Shown: positions 10,286 to 20,159, counted from the first letter of the stretch. The stretch: DNA of 64,000 nucleotides from Francisella orientalis FNO12 (GCF_001042525.2 NZ_CP011921.2:310001-374000); one strand, 5' to 3'. Translations and numbers: made by a program. Notes: a model not told the origin generated them from the sequence alone.

Positions 10286-11044
10286 ATGTTAATCATATTA
10301 GGAGCAATTGTCGGTTTTGTAGCTAGTTTTATTTCTACACTACTTGGTGGGGGTGCTGGTTTAATAGCTGTTCCAGCTTTTTATTTTATAATTGTACATA
10401 CTTATGGAGCTGACTTTGCTATGCAAATATCTATAGCAACTTGTTGTGGGATGTCTATATTTTTAAGTTCTATAGCAACATATAAGCACTATCGTAAGGG
10501 TAATATACACTTGGGGGAATTAAAGTATTACTTATTATATTTATCAGTAGGGGCGCTAGTAGGCTCAATAGTCGCAAAGCAAATAAATACAGATCTTTTG
10601 AAAATAGTTTTTGCAATATTATTGTTTGGTAGTGGTATCTGGATGATATTGCATAATGATAATAAGGTTGTCAAATTACCTAGAAGTGCTAGATATAGTA
10701 TTTTTAGTTTTTGTGGTGTTTTGAGTGTTTTGGCAAGTTCGACAACGTTTGCAACAATGTTTTTTATAAAAATTGGTACTGATATCAAAAAAGCTATAGC
10801 TATAACTAGTGTCTGTGTGCTTATAAATTCATCAGTAGCCGTATTTGTACTTACTTATGGAATTAGCGTTAATGTACCATCAACACTTGGTTATCTAAAT
10901 ATTCCGCTACTAGTATCGTCGGGCATATTTGCATTAGCAGGTAGTCTTTTGGCAGTTAATTATTTAGGGATAATTTCACCTAAGCTTCTAAAGAGTTTAT
11001 TTATAATTTTGATGTTTGTTTCTGGTGGCGTGATGATTATCTAA
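10286..11044 (+). CDS. Sulfite exporter TauE/SafE family permease
   Basis: A 252-residue inner-membrane protein with about eight hydrophobic segments. The N-terminal GFVASFISTLLGGGAGLIAVP is the TauE/SafE signature, and the repeat half follows after the central loop. The family exports sulfite, sulfoacetate or similar anions; the substrate here cannot be told. A GGGAAAAATA sequence precedes ATG. It is the last gene before tRNA-Ser and the island border. Confidence 0.88.
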   Translation: MLIILGAIVGFVASFISTLLGGGAGLIAVPAFYFIIVHTYGADFAMQISIATCCGMSIFLSSIATYKHYRKGNIHLGELKYYLLYLSVGALVGSIVAKQINTDLLKIVFAILLFGSGIWMILHNDNKVVKLPRSARYSIFSFCGVLSVLASSTTFATMFFIKIGTDIKKAIAITSVCVLINSSVAVFVLTYGISVNVPSTLGYLNIPLLVSSGIFALAGSLLAVNYLGIISPKLLKSLFIILMFVSGGVMII

Positions 11045-11087
11045 AAGTTGAAAATATAAGCTTTTGCTGTATACTTAATATCTCTTT

Positions 11088-11177
11088 GGAGAGGTGTCCG
11101 AGTGGTTGAAGGAGCACGCCTGGAAAGCGTGTATAGTTTAACGACTATCGAGAGTTCGAATCTCTTCCTCTCCGCCA
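11088..11177 (+). tRNA. tRNA-Ser (anticodon GGA), genomic CCA
   Basis: A 90-base class II tRNA: the acceptor strands GGAGAGG and CCTCTCC pair, followed by discriminator G and encoded CCA. The anticodon stem CACGC/GCGTG frames the loop CTGGAAA, anticodon GGA (Ser, UCC/UCU). A long variable arm (tatagtttaacgactatcg) and T arm GAGAGTTCGAATCTC are present. Its 3' end forms the left border of the foreign island. Confidence 0.97.
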
Positions 11178-11178
11178 G
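11169..11178 (+). repeat. Candidate attL: tRNA-Ser 3' end, TCTCCGCCAG
   Basis: The last nine bases of tRNA-Ser plus one more base recur exactly at 25419-25428. tRNA 3' ends are standard integration sites of tyrosine recombinases. The repeat is short (10 bases), so duplication by integration is inferred, not proved. Confidence 0.5.
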
Positions 11179-11400
11179 TTTACAGCCCTCGAACTTTTTG
11201 GGCGTCATTTTTAAAATTATCAAACCACCCTCTGAATCCCAGTATTCATAGGCTTTAGCACGTTTTAGTCGCTTACCACATGCATACTTAGAGAATTACA
11301 AAATCACCGATTTTACCCCAAAATATCCCTTTTTATTCTCCATTTCTCCGTTAGATGCGAACGTCGGTCGTCAAGGTACGCATGTCCAGAACCCTTGATT

Positions 11401-11817
11401 TTACTGGGCTTTTGCAAAACCGGTCTCGAGGTTCGTTATTGGGGCGGAGAATGGCGCATAGATCCACCGATAAATAGTCTCATGGCTCACGTATGTCAGC
11501 TCCTTTTGTTGATATTTTAGCCACGCAGCAATCTGTTCGGGTGTCCACCCATGGCAGATAAGTTTTGTGACCACAAAATCTTGCAATGCCAAATTTCGAT
11601 CTAATCGGCTGATGCGCCTGCGACGTTGATCGCACAATTGTTGAGCCGTATCCGGCCAATATTCTCCGGGGGGCGCCTAATTGCGACGCAACTCTCGGGA
11701 AATCGTTGATGGACAACGCTTTAACACGCAGGCAATCTGCCTTACGCTCTTCCATTCTCCTCTCATTCGGATAATCTTAACCCTTTCTTCCGCTCCAATT
11801 TGTTTGTATATTTTCAT
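11401..11817 (-). pseudogene. IS30-family transposase, N-terminal fragment
   Basis: Reading leftward from ATG at 11817, the protein begins MKIYKQIGAEERVKIIRMR, then a helix-turn-helix (VRQIACVLKRCPSTISRELRRN) typical of IS30. An in-frame TAG follows that motif, and the frame continues with YWPDTAQQLCDQRRRR and GWTPEQIAAWL...SHETIYRWIY before being cut near 11400; the DDE catalytic domain is missing. Beyond the start, the bases at 11861-11882 (GGTGTTGCAC followed by TTCATTTTAG) resemble an IS30-type terminal repeat. The element is dead and truncated. Confidence 0.85.
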
Positions 11818-11884
11818 TAGCAATACCTTTCTGTGTCTGTCTCTTCAACAAACACTTTAAGGTGTTGCACTTCATTTTAGAACA

Positions 11885-12004
11885 GGCCATAATGTTGCTG
11901 CCGTTAAATGCTACGAGAAAGCAGGTTTCAAAATGGTTTCAGAACAGGCAGATACTACAGAGGTGTGGATGCTTTTAAAAAAACAAAGTCGTTTCAGTCA
12001 ATAA
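11885..12004 (+). pseudogene. GNAT acetyltransferase, C-terminal remnant
   Basis: Forty codons, starting right at the IS30 end, encode HNVAAVKCYEKAGFKMV, the last strand-helix motif of GNAT acetyltransferases, and end in LLKKQSRFSQ. The rest of the gene is missing, apparently removed with the insertion of the IS30 element. It resembles the C-termini of aminoglycoside 6'-acetyltransferase-like proteins, but too little is left to name it. Confidence 0.75.
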
Positions 12005-12397
12005 TGTGGAACATTTCGTATGGGGAAATCTCTGTGATGGTTGGTGGCTTAAAAAAGGTGGTAATTTTACCGTCATCGAAGAAATGATGCCGCCTGGCGG
12101 ATTAGAGGTTAAACATTTTCACAATCTAACAGAACAGTTTTTTATGTTTTAAATGGAACGCTTTACATTGAGATAGATGATCACGAATATAAACTAGACA
12201 ATAATCAGGGAATTGAAATTCCAGCCGGGGCCGTTCATCAGGTATTGAACAAATCCAAAGACTCTGTTCGTTTTCTTGTCATCTCATGCCCTGATTCTCA
12301 CAATGATCGAGTGAATGTGGAAGAGAACGAAAACATAAGCATAGGGCCACGAGCGTTCGATAAAAGCAAAATCCTTGATGAACTTAAATCAAGATAG
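11979..12397 (+). pseudogene. Cupin-domain protein, frameshifted
   Basis: The frame VSVNNVEHFVWGNLCDGWWL leads into a cupin core: PPGGLEVKHFHNLTEQ (metal-binding His), then after a one-base shift in a six-T run (12138-12143) FYVLNGTLYIEIDDHEY and IEIPAGAVHQVLN. It ends at a TAG at 12395-12397. The start is uncertain because it overlaps the preceding GNAT remnant. Small single-domain cupins have many substrates and none can be assigned. Confidence 0.75.
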
Positions 12398-12668
12398 CCG
12401 ATTTTTTATGATCCTGAAAAATTTGGAAAAACAAAGCAAGATATCGAAAACCAAATGTGTGATGAGTTTTGGGAAGTTGGTGCATCAGGCAATGTCTACA
12501 CCAAACAAGACGTCATAGAAACGCTACTCGAGCGGTATAACAACCCAGATTATCAAGATATTTGGGAAGCAAAAGGCTTTTAGCTCACAAAAATCGCACC
12601 GGATAATTATTTGACTACCTACATCCTTATCCAAGACAAAACAAGATCACTTTTTTACACAAGAATCC
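12398..12668 (+). pseudogene. NTF2/DUF4440-like protein remnant
   Basis: The reading frame after the cupin stop encodes FYDPEKFGKTKQDIENQM, DEFWEVGASGNVYTKQDVIETL and, past an in-frame TAG after EAKGF, IAPDNYLTTYIL. The pattern resembles small SnoaL/DUF4440-like proteins. There is no start codon, one nonsense codon, and the 3' end is replaced by HAD sequence. Function unknown. Confidence 0.55.
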
Positions 12669-12974
12669 ATTTTCACATCTTCTCAAGTCAAAAGAGGAAA
12701 ACCATTCCCTGATCTGTTTTTATTTGCTGCGCAGCGGATGGGAGTCTCTCCACAAAACTGTTTGGTTGTTGAAGACAGTATGGCAGGGATCAAAGCAGCC
12801 CAAAATGTTGGCATGGATGTGGTTGGATTTTTAGGAGGAAGTCACGCGGGGTTTGATTGGTATCGACATAATATTCAATTATTAGATGTGCCGATTGCTT
12901 TAAATGCAGGCGACCTGATTGATATGCTAAACCATTTTAATAATGATTCAGATTGGAAAATGGTAGGAGCGTGA
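12669..12974 (+). pseudogene. HAD-family phosphatase, C-terminal half
   Basis: An open frame encodes the second half of a HAD subfamily IA hydrolase (phosphoglycolate phosphatase or beta-phosphoglucomutase type): the motif III lysine in VKRGKPFPDLFLFAAQ and motif IV in CLVVEDSMAGIKAAQNVGM. The N-terminal nucleophile motif DxDxT and the cap domain are missing; the sequence begins abruptly after the DUF4440-like remnant, so a deletion joined the two. Confidence 0.8.
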
Positions 12975-12978
12975 TGAT

Positions 12979-13553
12979 ATGACAACAAACCTTGCTTTGC
13001 ACAGTAACCCCATCAGGGAACATATTCATACCCTTATCAGCGCCATTATCCCTTATGACGATGTTGAACAAAAACATATTCATGATACGCTCTCTTGGAT
13101 TGAAAGTGGCGCGCCTATTTTTAGGGTTCAAAAGCCTGATGTCCCAAATAAACATTTAGTATCTTATTTTGTACTCTTCGATGACGTTCACCAAAAAATA
13201 TTCTTATGTGATCATAAGAAAGCACTTCTTTGGCTCCCCTCTGGAGGGCATGTAGAAATTGATGAAGATCCAAAACTACAGTTGAACGGGAATGTTTAGA
13301 AGAACTAGGTGCGCAAACTGATTTTTGGATCCCTGACCCATTCTTTATCGCGTCAACATCAACAGTAGGCTTAACAGCGGGTCATGCAGATGTAAGCTTA
13401 TGGTATGTGCTCAAAGGAGATAATCATGCCACTTATCAGTTTGACGAAGAGGAATTCAATAACATCCGTTGGTTCCATCTTGATGAGGTGCCTCACTCAA
13501 AGTCAGATCCCCATATGGAACGTTTTATACAAAAATTCAAAGGTAATTTATGA
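12979..13553 (+). pseudogene. NUDIX hydrolase, one-base deletion in the Nudix box
   Basis: A NUDIX hydrolase of about 190 residues. The Nudix box is split by loss of one A near 13272: the first frame gives GGHVEIDEDPK and then diverges to a stop; the restored frame gives TTVERECLEELGAQTDFW, completing the GX5EX7REXXEE pattern. The rest is open to 13553 (HMERFIQKFKGNL). The stop overlaps the next ATG, so it was translationally coupled to the following GNAT. Substrate not predictable. Confidence 0.88.
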
Positions 13554-14010
13554 AAAATCTTACTCACAGAAAGGCAAGAATTGCTGATTTACCACGTCTT
13601 ATAGAGCTGCTCTTAGAAGATGAACTAGGGAGCACAAGAGAATCAAAATCAGCTGCGGTGCAAGAAAACTACATCAAAGCCTTTCATGAAATTGATTCTG
13701 ATTCAAATCAATATTTAATGGTTGTAGAAAACGATGATGAAATTATCGGTACTTGCCACCTCACCATTATGCCATCACTCACTTTTATTGGCAGCACCCG
13801 TATGCAAATAGAAGCCGTAAGGGTCGCAGGGAAATATAGAGGCAGAAAATAGGAAGATGGATGTTCGATCAAGCCATTAGTTATGCCAAAGGACATAATA
13901 TTTCTATCACCCAGCTCACAACGAATAAAAAACGACCAAAAGCAAAACATTTTTATGAAAAACTTGGCTTCGAAGCTAGCTACGAAGGCATGAAATTATA
14001 TTTGGAATAA
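13550..14010 (+). pseudogene. GNAT acetyltransferase, frameshifted
   Basis: A single-domain GNAT of about 150 residues. The first frame carries the N-terminal domain and motif A start (RMQIEAVRVAGKYRGRK), then stops at 13850-13852. The neighbouring frame continues with IGRWMFDQAISYAKGHNI and KHFYEKLGFEASYEGMKLYLE to 14010. The join is within motif A, the acetyl-CoA pyrophosphate loop, so no product is likely to be active. It is part of a run of GNAT genes. Confidence 0.88.
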
Positions 14011-14015
14011 GATCT

Positions 14016-15419
14016 ATGAAAGTTAAATTTGAAAAAGTAACTGGAGTTCATTTAGATACCATATTTAACTGGCTTACCGAGCCACACATTATAGGCGAAG
14101 AAAAACTCAAAAGACTTTCTAAAATAGGTCATACCTATGGCCTTGATTACATGATCGGTAATTCTAAATTTTTTAGCAAGGGTTACGGATCTCAAACATT
14201 ATCTGACTTTATCGATTTTTTCAGAGAATCTATCGATCCAAAAGCAGATACTTTTTTGATTGATCCTGATAGCGCTAATCTACGTGCAAAGCATGTTTAT
14301 ATGAAAGCGGGATTCAAACATGTGTGTGATTTCATGATGGAAGGTGATGTAAGTGGCGCAGGAAAACTTCATCATTTGCTCATCAAAAAATTTGAGCCAA
14401 AAAATTCGATTATTCAAGCAACTATGGGTGATTATCCGCGCATTCAAAACATGGCGCGTTTCTACGTTTATGATTTATCAAGAGACTGCGGCTCGATCTC
14501 ATCTGATTGGGCTATTCCGGAAGATGGTCTTTATGAGAGCTTTGACTTTAAAAATTACTTTGAAGAACCATCCAGAAAAGCTTATTTAGTTAAAGTTTAT
14601 GATGAGATAGCCGGCTTTGTTTTGCTGAATCAAGCAACTGAAAATTCTACAAGCACCTGGAACATGGGTGAGTTTTTTATTATCGCTAAATTCCAAGGTG
14701 CGGGCATTGCTACTCGTGTTGCTAAACAGGTATGGAATATGCATACCGGCAGGTGGGAAGTTTCTGTTATCCCTAATAATCAGTCAGCCTTAAAGTTTTG
14801 GGAAAAGTCTATCAGTGAATTTACCTATGGCGCTTTTAATAGGAAAATCAAAGAAGTTACATATGATGAGCATTGCCCACGAAGAATCATTTTTGAGTTT
14901 GATACGCAAAATAGCATCCATCAAAATATAATTCCCAAGTTTGTCGTACGTACATCTGAGATTACTGATATCTCTACCATTGTTGCACTCTCAAAAGCCA
15001 AGAGGTTAGCGTATGAAAAGGCCCAACCACAATTTTGGCGTTATGCTGGAGAGGAAGGAGATAATACGCAAAAACATTGGTTTACAGAACTGCTGGAGGA
15101 CGAAAATCATGTGATGTTCACTGCAGAAAGCGATGCCAAAGAAATCCTTCGATTTGTGATTGGCAAGCTAATAAGTGCTCCAGAAGTTTATAATCCAGGT
15201 GGGCTGACTTTGATGATAGATGATTTCTGTGTGCAATCCGAGAACCTTTGGCAATCTGTTGGGCATAAGTTAATTGAAGGGCTCAAAGCTGCAGCTAAAA
15301 CTAAAGGCACCACACAAACCCTTGTTGTATGCTGTGCTCATGACCCGCCAAAACGCAAGTTTTTGAGCGAACAAAGTCTATCTATTGCATCTGAGTGGTT
15401 TGTAGGAGGTATTGTATGA
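14016..15419 (+). CDS. Three GNAT domains in one open frame (467 aa)
   Basis: A 467-residue open frame made of three acetyltransferase-like segments. Residues 1-130 resemble an aminoglycoside 6'-acetyltransferase-like GNAT (FIDPD-like FLIDPDSANLRAKHVYMKAGFK) but lack the stretch between EPHI and HTYGLDYMIG, probably about 50 residues deleted in frame. Residues about 133-300 form a second GNAT (NMARFYVYDLSRDCG, KFQGAGIATRVAKQVW, NNQSALKFWEK). Residues about 308-467 form a third, ending in a long variant of motif B. Domains 2-3 may be a natural double GNAT; the fusion to domain 1 may be secondary. Substrates unknown; the deletion makes domain 1 doubtful. Confidence 0.7.
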   Translation: MKVKFEKVTGVHLDTIFNWLTEPHIIGEEKLKRLSKIGHTYGLDYMIGNSKFFSKGYGSQTLSDFIDFFRESIDPKADTFLIDPDSANLRAKHVYMKAGFKHVCDFMMEGDVSGAGKLHHLLIKKFEPKNSIIQATMGDYPRIQNMARFYVYDLSRDCGSISSDWAIPEDGLYESFDFKNYFEEPSRKAYLVKVYDEIAGFVLLNQATENSTSTWNMGEFFIIAKFQGAGIATRVAKQVWNMHTGRWEVSVIPNNQSALKFWEKSISEFTYGAFNRKIKEVTYDEHCPRRIIFEFDTQNSIHQNIIPKFVVRTSEITDISTIVALSKAKRLAYEKAQPQFWRYAGEEGDNTQKHWFTELLEDENHVMFTAESDAKEILRFVIGKLISAPEVYNPGGLTLMIDDFCVQSENLWQSVGHKLIEGLKAAAKTKGTTQTLVVCCAHDPPKRKFLSEQSLSIASEWFVGGIV

Positions 15420-15883
15420 TCAAAATCAAACTTCTTACAAACCATCCCAACACTATACCAGCCCTCGCTCACATTTGGCATGAAGTCTTGGGTAAAATCT
15501 GGGTGCCTGATATTCCTATCAAACGTGTTATCACAAGATTTGCAGATCATTTGAAGACCCAAGCTTTGTCAATCACTTTTATTGCATTAGATGGCGATTT
15601 ACCGGTTGGCATGTGCTCTTTGCGTGAAAATGATGACATTCGTCCAGATCTTAATCCTTGGCTCGGTTCACTTGTCGTTGATCCAAAATATCAAAAGCAA
15701 GGCATTGGCAAGATGCTGATTGATGTGACTGTACTGAAAGCAAAAGAGCTTGGTTTTGAAAAGCTGTACTTGTTTGCTTTTGATCCCACCATACCAGAAT
15801 ACTACGAACGTCTTGGATGGAGGAAAATCGGTATGGATGAATTTAAGTTTCACCCAGTAACCGTTATGGAGATGGAGTTATGA
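15416..15883 (+). CDS. GNAT-family N-acetyltransferase
   Basis: A 155-residue GNAT with a complete fold: SLVVDPKYQKQGIGKMLIDV (motif A, acetyl-CoA loop QKQGIGK) and FDPTIPEYYERLGWRKIG (motif B). The ATG at 15416 is preceded by a strong GGAGG six bases away and overlaps the previous stop (ATGA), so it is chosen over the in-frame ATG at 15395. Intact among decayed neighbours. Substrate unknown. Confidence 0.82.
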   Translation: MIKIKLLTNHPNTIPALAHIWHEVLGKIWVPDIPIKRVITRFADHLKTQALSITFIALDGDLPVGMCSLRENDDIRPDLNPWLGSLVVDPKYQKQGIGKMLIDVTVLKAKELGFEKLYLFAFDPTIPEYYERLGWRKIGMDEFKFHPVTVMEMEL

Positions 15884-17336
15884 AAAAAGATTGCGGCTTT
15901 CAATTCGAAACAACCTATACCCAGTTGCCAAGATCGTTTTATACGTATTGCGATCCCTTTCCTTGTGCGTCTCCCGAAATAGTCATACTAAATACCGATT
16001 TAGCTCAAACCATAGGGCTGAATTTTTCTCATATGAGCCCTTATGAATTGGAGCTGCTCTTCTCAGGCAATCAGATGCCAGGTAGCACCAAGACCTTTGC
16101 ACAGGCTTATGCAGAGCATCAGTTTGGTCATTTTACTCATTTAGGTGATGGTCGTGCTTTGATGTGGGGTAAGCATATTACACAACAAGGAGAAAGAGTT
16201 GACATACAGTTTAAAGGGTCGGGGCAAACACCTTATTCCCGTCGTGGTGACGGAAAAGCAGCTCTTGGACCTATGCTGCGTGAATATATTGTATCGGAGG
16301 CTATATATTATTTTGGCATCCCTACTTCGCGTAGTTTGGCTGTTGTTGCTACAGGTAATCCCGTTATGCGTGAAACTTTATTGCCTGGTGCTGTTTTAAC
16401 CCGTATTGCCTCATCCCACATTCGAGTGGGGACATTTGAATTTGCGGCTGCTCAAGGGGACATAAATTTTGTACAAGTCCTTTTAGATTGTACCATTAAA
16501 CGTCACTATCCCTTTTTAGCTGAGGACAAAGATAAAGCCTTAAGATTCCTAGAGATTGTCATAGAAAAACAAATCAATTTGATTGTTGGATGGATGCGTG
16601 TCGGCTTTATACACGGTGTGATGAATACTGATAATATGATTGTATCGGGCGAAACGATTGATTACGGTCCGTGTGCTTTTATGGACACCTATCATCCTCA
16701 TACTGTTTTTAGTTCCATTTATCATTCGGGGCGTTATGCTTATGGAAATCAACCTCAAATTGCACAGTGGAATATTACAAAATTAGCTATAACTTTATTA
16801 CCCTTTATTCATCATAATCACTATACAGCCAAAGATATGATAGGAGAAGTGATGAGTCGATTTGCAGATGTTTATCAACAAAAGTGGCTCAAATGATGCG
16901 TGCTAAGATCGGGTTACATCAAAATCACGAAAAAGATGAACAGCTTATCTCAGACTTATTGACATGGATGGAGAAAAATCATGCAGATTATACCAACACG
17001 TTTCTTGATTTAATGGAAGAGAAAAAACCTTAAGGAAAAATATATGCACAAAGATCATTTGAGGATTGGTATATGCGATGGCAAGAAAGACGGGCTCTTG
17101 ATGCAAGTTTATCCGTTCAATTTTTAAGTTTTTAAAAGAATATTAATCCGACTATTATTCCTTGCAATCACAAAGTAGAAGAGGCTTTAAAATCTGCCAA
17201 CAATGGTGATTTCAAAGATTTTTATGTACTGCTAGAGGTTATTAAATCGCCGTATAACAACCGAAGCCTTTTGCAATCCTATACATTGCCACCAAATCCA
17301 AGTGAACGTGTCTATCAAACTTTTTGTGGCACTTAA
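15880..17336 (+). pseudogene. selO: SelO/YdiU protein AMPylator, frameshifted
   Basis: SelO is a pseudokinase-fold enzyme that adenylylates proteins in redox stress. The first 338 codons are open and contain QFKGSGQTPYSRRGDGKAALGPMLREYI and the metal-binding loop IHGVMNTDNMIVSGETIDYGP. At about 16893 a base is lost (WLK-stop; the adjacent frame continues MMRAKIGLHQNHEKDE). Further stops and shifts follow before the typical C-terminus PNPSERVYQTFCGT at 17336. The catalytic core is present but the C-terminal third is scrambled. Confidence 0.9.
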
Positions 17337-17337
17337 A

Positions 17338-17778
17338 TTAATGAGGGCGACAGCTACTGCATTGACCGTGAATTTCAAGATTCCATTTCAACGGAAGAAA
17401 AGTACCCTCATCTAAATGGCGCTGAAACAGGTGAATCATGTCATCAAGATGTACTTCTAATACTGTGCCGCAGTCATCACAAATCATGAATTGTGCGCCC
17501 TGATGGACGTGATCAGCGTGACAAATGACATAAGCATTAAGACTTTCAATGCGATGAATAAAGCTCATTTATACCCAAAAATCAATGGCTCGATAAACTG
17601 TAGGGGGCTTTGGTGAATCAAGAACCTCTGCCAATTTGTTAAGAATTTCATAAGCTCCTAAAGGCTTTTGACTTTGAGATATAATTTTCAGAACTTCTAG
17701 CCTTGGTTGTGTTAAACGCTCTTTTTTCTCTGCGCAAATCATTTGCGCTTGTTGAGTGAGATCTTGGTTGATTTTCAT
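17338..17778 (-). pseudogene. zur: Zur (zinc uptake regulator, Fur family), nonsense codon
   Basis: A Fur-family repressor: the winged helix is seen as RLTQPRLEVLKIISQSQKPLGAYEIL and PPTVYRAIDF, the dimerisation/metal part as HADHVHQGAQFMICDDCGTVLEVH with a second CSSC pair for structural zinc. An in-frame TAA at 17569-17571 lies between the two domains, otherwise the 146-codon frame is whole. The adjacent DUF1826 and COG0523 genes and the palindrome at 18512-18530 support Zur over Fur. Confidence 0.87.
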
Positions 17779-17811
17779 AATATCTCCATAAGCATTTGTT
17801 TTTCATAATGA

Positions 17812-18476
17812 CTACAATGAGCTTACATGGCTCTGGTTTTGTTGATTAATCTTCTCCCAAAAAGAAGGATGATCGAGCCTCATTAAAAGTGATGATCCTT
17901 TCATGGCTTCATCAGGTGTACGATGTAATATACCTTTGGACCCGCCTTTAAACACAGAAATATCCCAGGGATTAAGAAACTGAATAGCTGATTGATTGAT
18001 GACAATCTTTTCATTAGGTTCTCCCCTTTCAAAAGACTCTAAATCAACGGTTTCATGAGGCAACCACTCTGTTCCCGTACCAGTATAGGTTACAAGCATG
18101 CGCAAAGGGACATTATCGACGTGATAACGTTTACATCCACGTTTTGATCCTAGCCAAAATCCCACAGCAGCAGTGTCCAGAATGTTGCAAAACGCTTTTG
18201 TGATATTTCCCATATCCATAATCCAATTCTCATAGCAAGGATCAAGGCGAAGATCATTTGAAATGACCTCTAAAAGAATCTCCTTAATATCAATTTCAGC
18301 AGTTTTTTTATAGATTTTATCGAATATATTAAAAGGATACTGCATGATTTTCTCAAAAAAACATGATAATTTTTGGGTGCTTGACGTCTTATAATACCTA
18401 ATTGATGCGGTGATTTTTTAAAATGAGAAAGTGCAGTAAGACTGTTCACTTCTAAAACACTTGGTATATTCAGCAA
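17812..18476 (-). pseudogene. DUF1826 family protein, frameshifted
   Basis: The long C-terminal frame (17812-18345) carries the DUF1826 signature, including GSKRGCKRYHVDNVPLRMLV, YTGTGTEWLP and SKGILHRTPD. The N-terminus lies in another frame from an ATG at 18476 (MLNIPSVLEVNSLTALSHF), with a shift near 18340 close to MQYPFNIFDK. DUF1826 genes are recurrent members of Zur/COG0523 zinc-starvation loci; biochemical role unknown. It is divergent from the COG0523 gene across the Zur box. Confidence 0.8.
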
Positions 18477-18511
18477 TTTATTCTCTTGAGTTTTTAAGTA
18501 ATCCTGTATAA

Positions 18512-18530
18512 AGTGTTATATTATAACACT
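18512..18530. promoter_or_regulatory. Zur operator (perfect 19-base palindrome)
   Basis: The sequence AGTGTTATATTATAACACT is a perfect palindrome around one central base and contains GTTATAwTATAAC, the core of the known gammaproteobacterial Zur box. It lies between the divergent DUF1826 and COG0523 genes, next to zur. The operator is preserved although the regulator and both targets are broken. Confidence 0.82.
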
Positions 18531-18559
18531 AGATAAATCAAGCAAATGGTGATCCTTAA

Positions 18560-19673
18560 ATGCAAGCTTTAAATAAAAAAACTCCCTGTAACTGTCTTGT
18601 CAGGGTTCTTGGGTGCAGGAAAAACAACCCTTTTAAATCATATTCTAGGCAATCGTGAAGGCCTAAAAGTCGCGGTCATTGTGAATGACATGAGCGAGGT
18701 GAATATTGATGCTGATTTAGTCGAACGTAGCGGCAGCAATCTTTCTAAAACAGAAGAAAAACTCGTTGAAATGAGCAATGGTTGTATTTGTTGCACACTA
18801 CGTGAAGATCTTCTGTTGCAGGTGCGTGAATTAGCAGATGAGGGAAAATTTGATTATCTTGTTATTGAGAGCACAGGAATTTCTGAACCTTTACCCATTG
18901 CAGCTACTTTTGATTTTCGAGATGAGGATGGGCATAGTCTGTCAGATGTTGCTGTTTTAGATACCATGGTCACAATAGTGGATTCTGCCAATTTTATTCA
19001 AAACTATAGTTCAACAAAATTTTTAAAAGATACAGGGGAAAGCCTTGGCGATGAAGATGAACGAACTCTTGTGGATCTTCTTATTGAACAGGTCGAATTT
19101 GCGAACGTCGTTCTTTTGAACAAAAGTGATCTTGTGTCAGAGTCGCAAATGCATGACATAAAACCTATTGTAAGGGGTCTGAATGCTAAAGCAAAAATTA
19201 TAGCGACATCAGAATCTAGAGTATCATTGAGTGAAATTATGGATACAGGCTTATTCAATTTTGAAGAAGCCCAAGATCATCCCCTATGGGCGCAAGAATT
19301 ATATGATTTTAAAAATCACACTCCAGAAACAGAAGAATATGGCATCACGAGCTTTGTTTATCGGGCAAGGGAGCCTTTTGATCCCAAAAAAATACATCAT
19401 TTTTTCAAAGAGGAATGACCTAGTGTTTTACGTGCAAAGGGTTTCTTTTGGATTTCAACACGACCTGATTTTGTAGGGGAAGTATCACAAGCAGGAGCCT
19501 TTGTACGCAATCAAGGTATTTGTCGTTGGTGGATTGCGACTCCTAAAAAGAATTGGCCAGATGGAAGTGATTTTAAAGCAATGATTAAAAAGCAGCTTGA
19601 TGCATGCCTTATTAAAGATTACTTATCAAATCCCCTCATCCACCAAAACCTTCCAGATCCATTTCCTAAGTAG
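18560..19673 (+). pseudogene. COG0523 (CobW-type) metal-chaperone GTPase, two lesions
   Basis: A G3E GTPase thought to deliver zinc under starvation. The P-loop [13 protein letters not shown], the metal-binding [19 protein letters not shown] and NKSD motifs are all present. The ATG at 18560 (MQALNKK) is out of frame with the P-loop by one extra A in a run of seven A (18575-18581). A TGA at 19416-19418, at a probable Trp codon, interrupts the CobW C-terminal domain, which continues to 19673. The GTPase part is open, but no start codon precedes the P-loop in its frame. Confidence 0.88.
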
Positions 19674-19686
19674 TTTAAAACGAAAA

Positions 19687-20159
19687 ATGCAAAATAAAAC
19701 CCGCTTCTTTTAAATCATCTAGATCGTGGCGCTGATCGCGATAGGAGGAGTCATTGGCTCTTTTACCAAGCCAGAGATTAGCACTTGGTATAGCACCTTA
19801 CATCGTTCCACCCTGACGCCGCCAAATTATGTATTTCCAATTGCTTGGACTATTTTATACGGCATTATTGGCGCTTGTGACTAGCTAATTTGGCGTGCGT
19901 CTTCATTTCCTAAGTTAAGGGTGATCAAAACCTTATACGTGACCCAGCTCATTTTAAACTGGAGCAGGGCGCCTTTGTTTTTCCACCATCACTTCACGGG
20001 ACTTTCCCTCATCGTTTTGGTCGCCATGGATATTCTGGTCTGTGGCTTATTTGCCTAGCTTACCGAAAAATCAAAGTAGTTTCGCTACAGATGATTCCTT
20101 ATCTGTCATGGATTCTATTTACAGCTTACTTAAACTTTTACATATGGTGGTGTAATTAG
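19687..20159 (+). pseudogene. TspO/MBR family membrane protein, degraded
   Basis: TspO is a five-helix tryptophan-rich membrane protein binding tetrapyrroles. Recognisable are MQNKTRFF at the ATG, IGGVIGSFTKPEISTWYSTL, the hallmark STLTPPNYVFPIAWTILY, LNWSRAPLFFHHH and the final YIWWCN at 20159. A frameshift lies after the start and several nonsense codons follow (for example after IIGACD and in the fourth helix). Clearly dead. Confidence 0.85.

Noticed and set aside
11041-11223. Sixty-codon minus-strand frame over tRNA-Ser
   Set aside because: It is the antisense of the tRNA and has no ribosome site or known motif.
11480-11755. 91-codon minus-strand frame within the IS30 region
   Set aside because: It is out of frame with the transposase motifs and has no family resemblance; the frame from 11817 explains the region.
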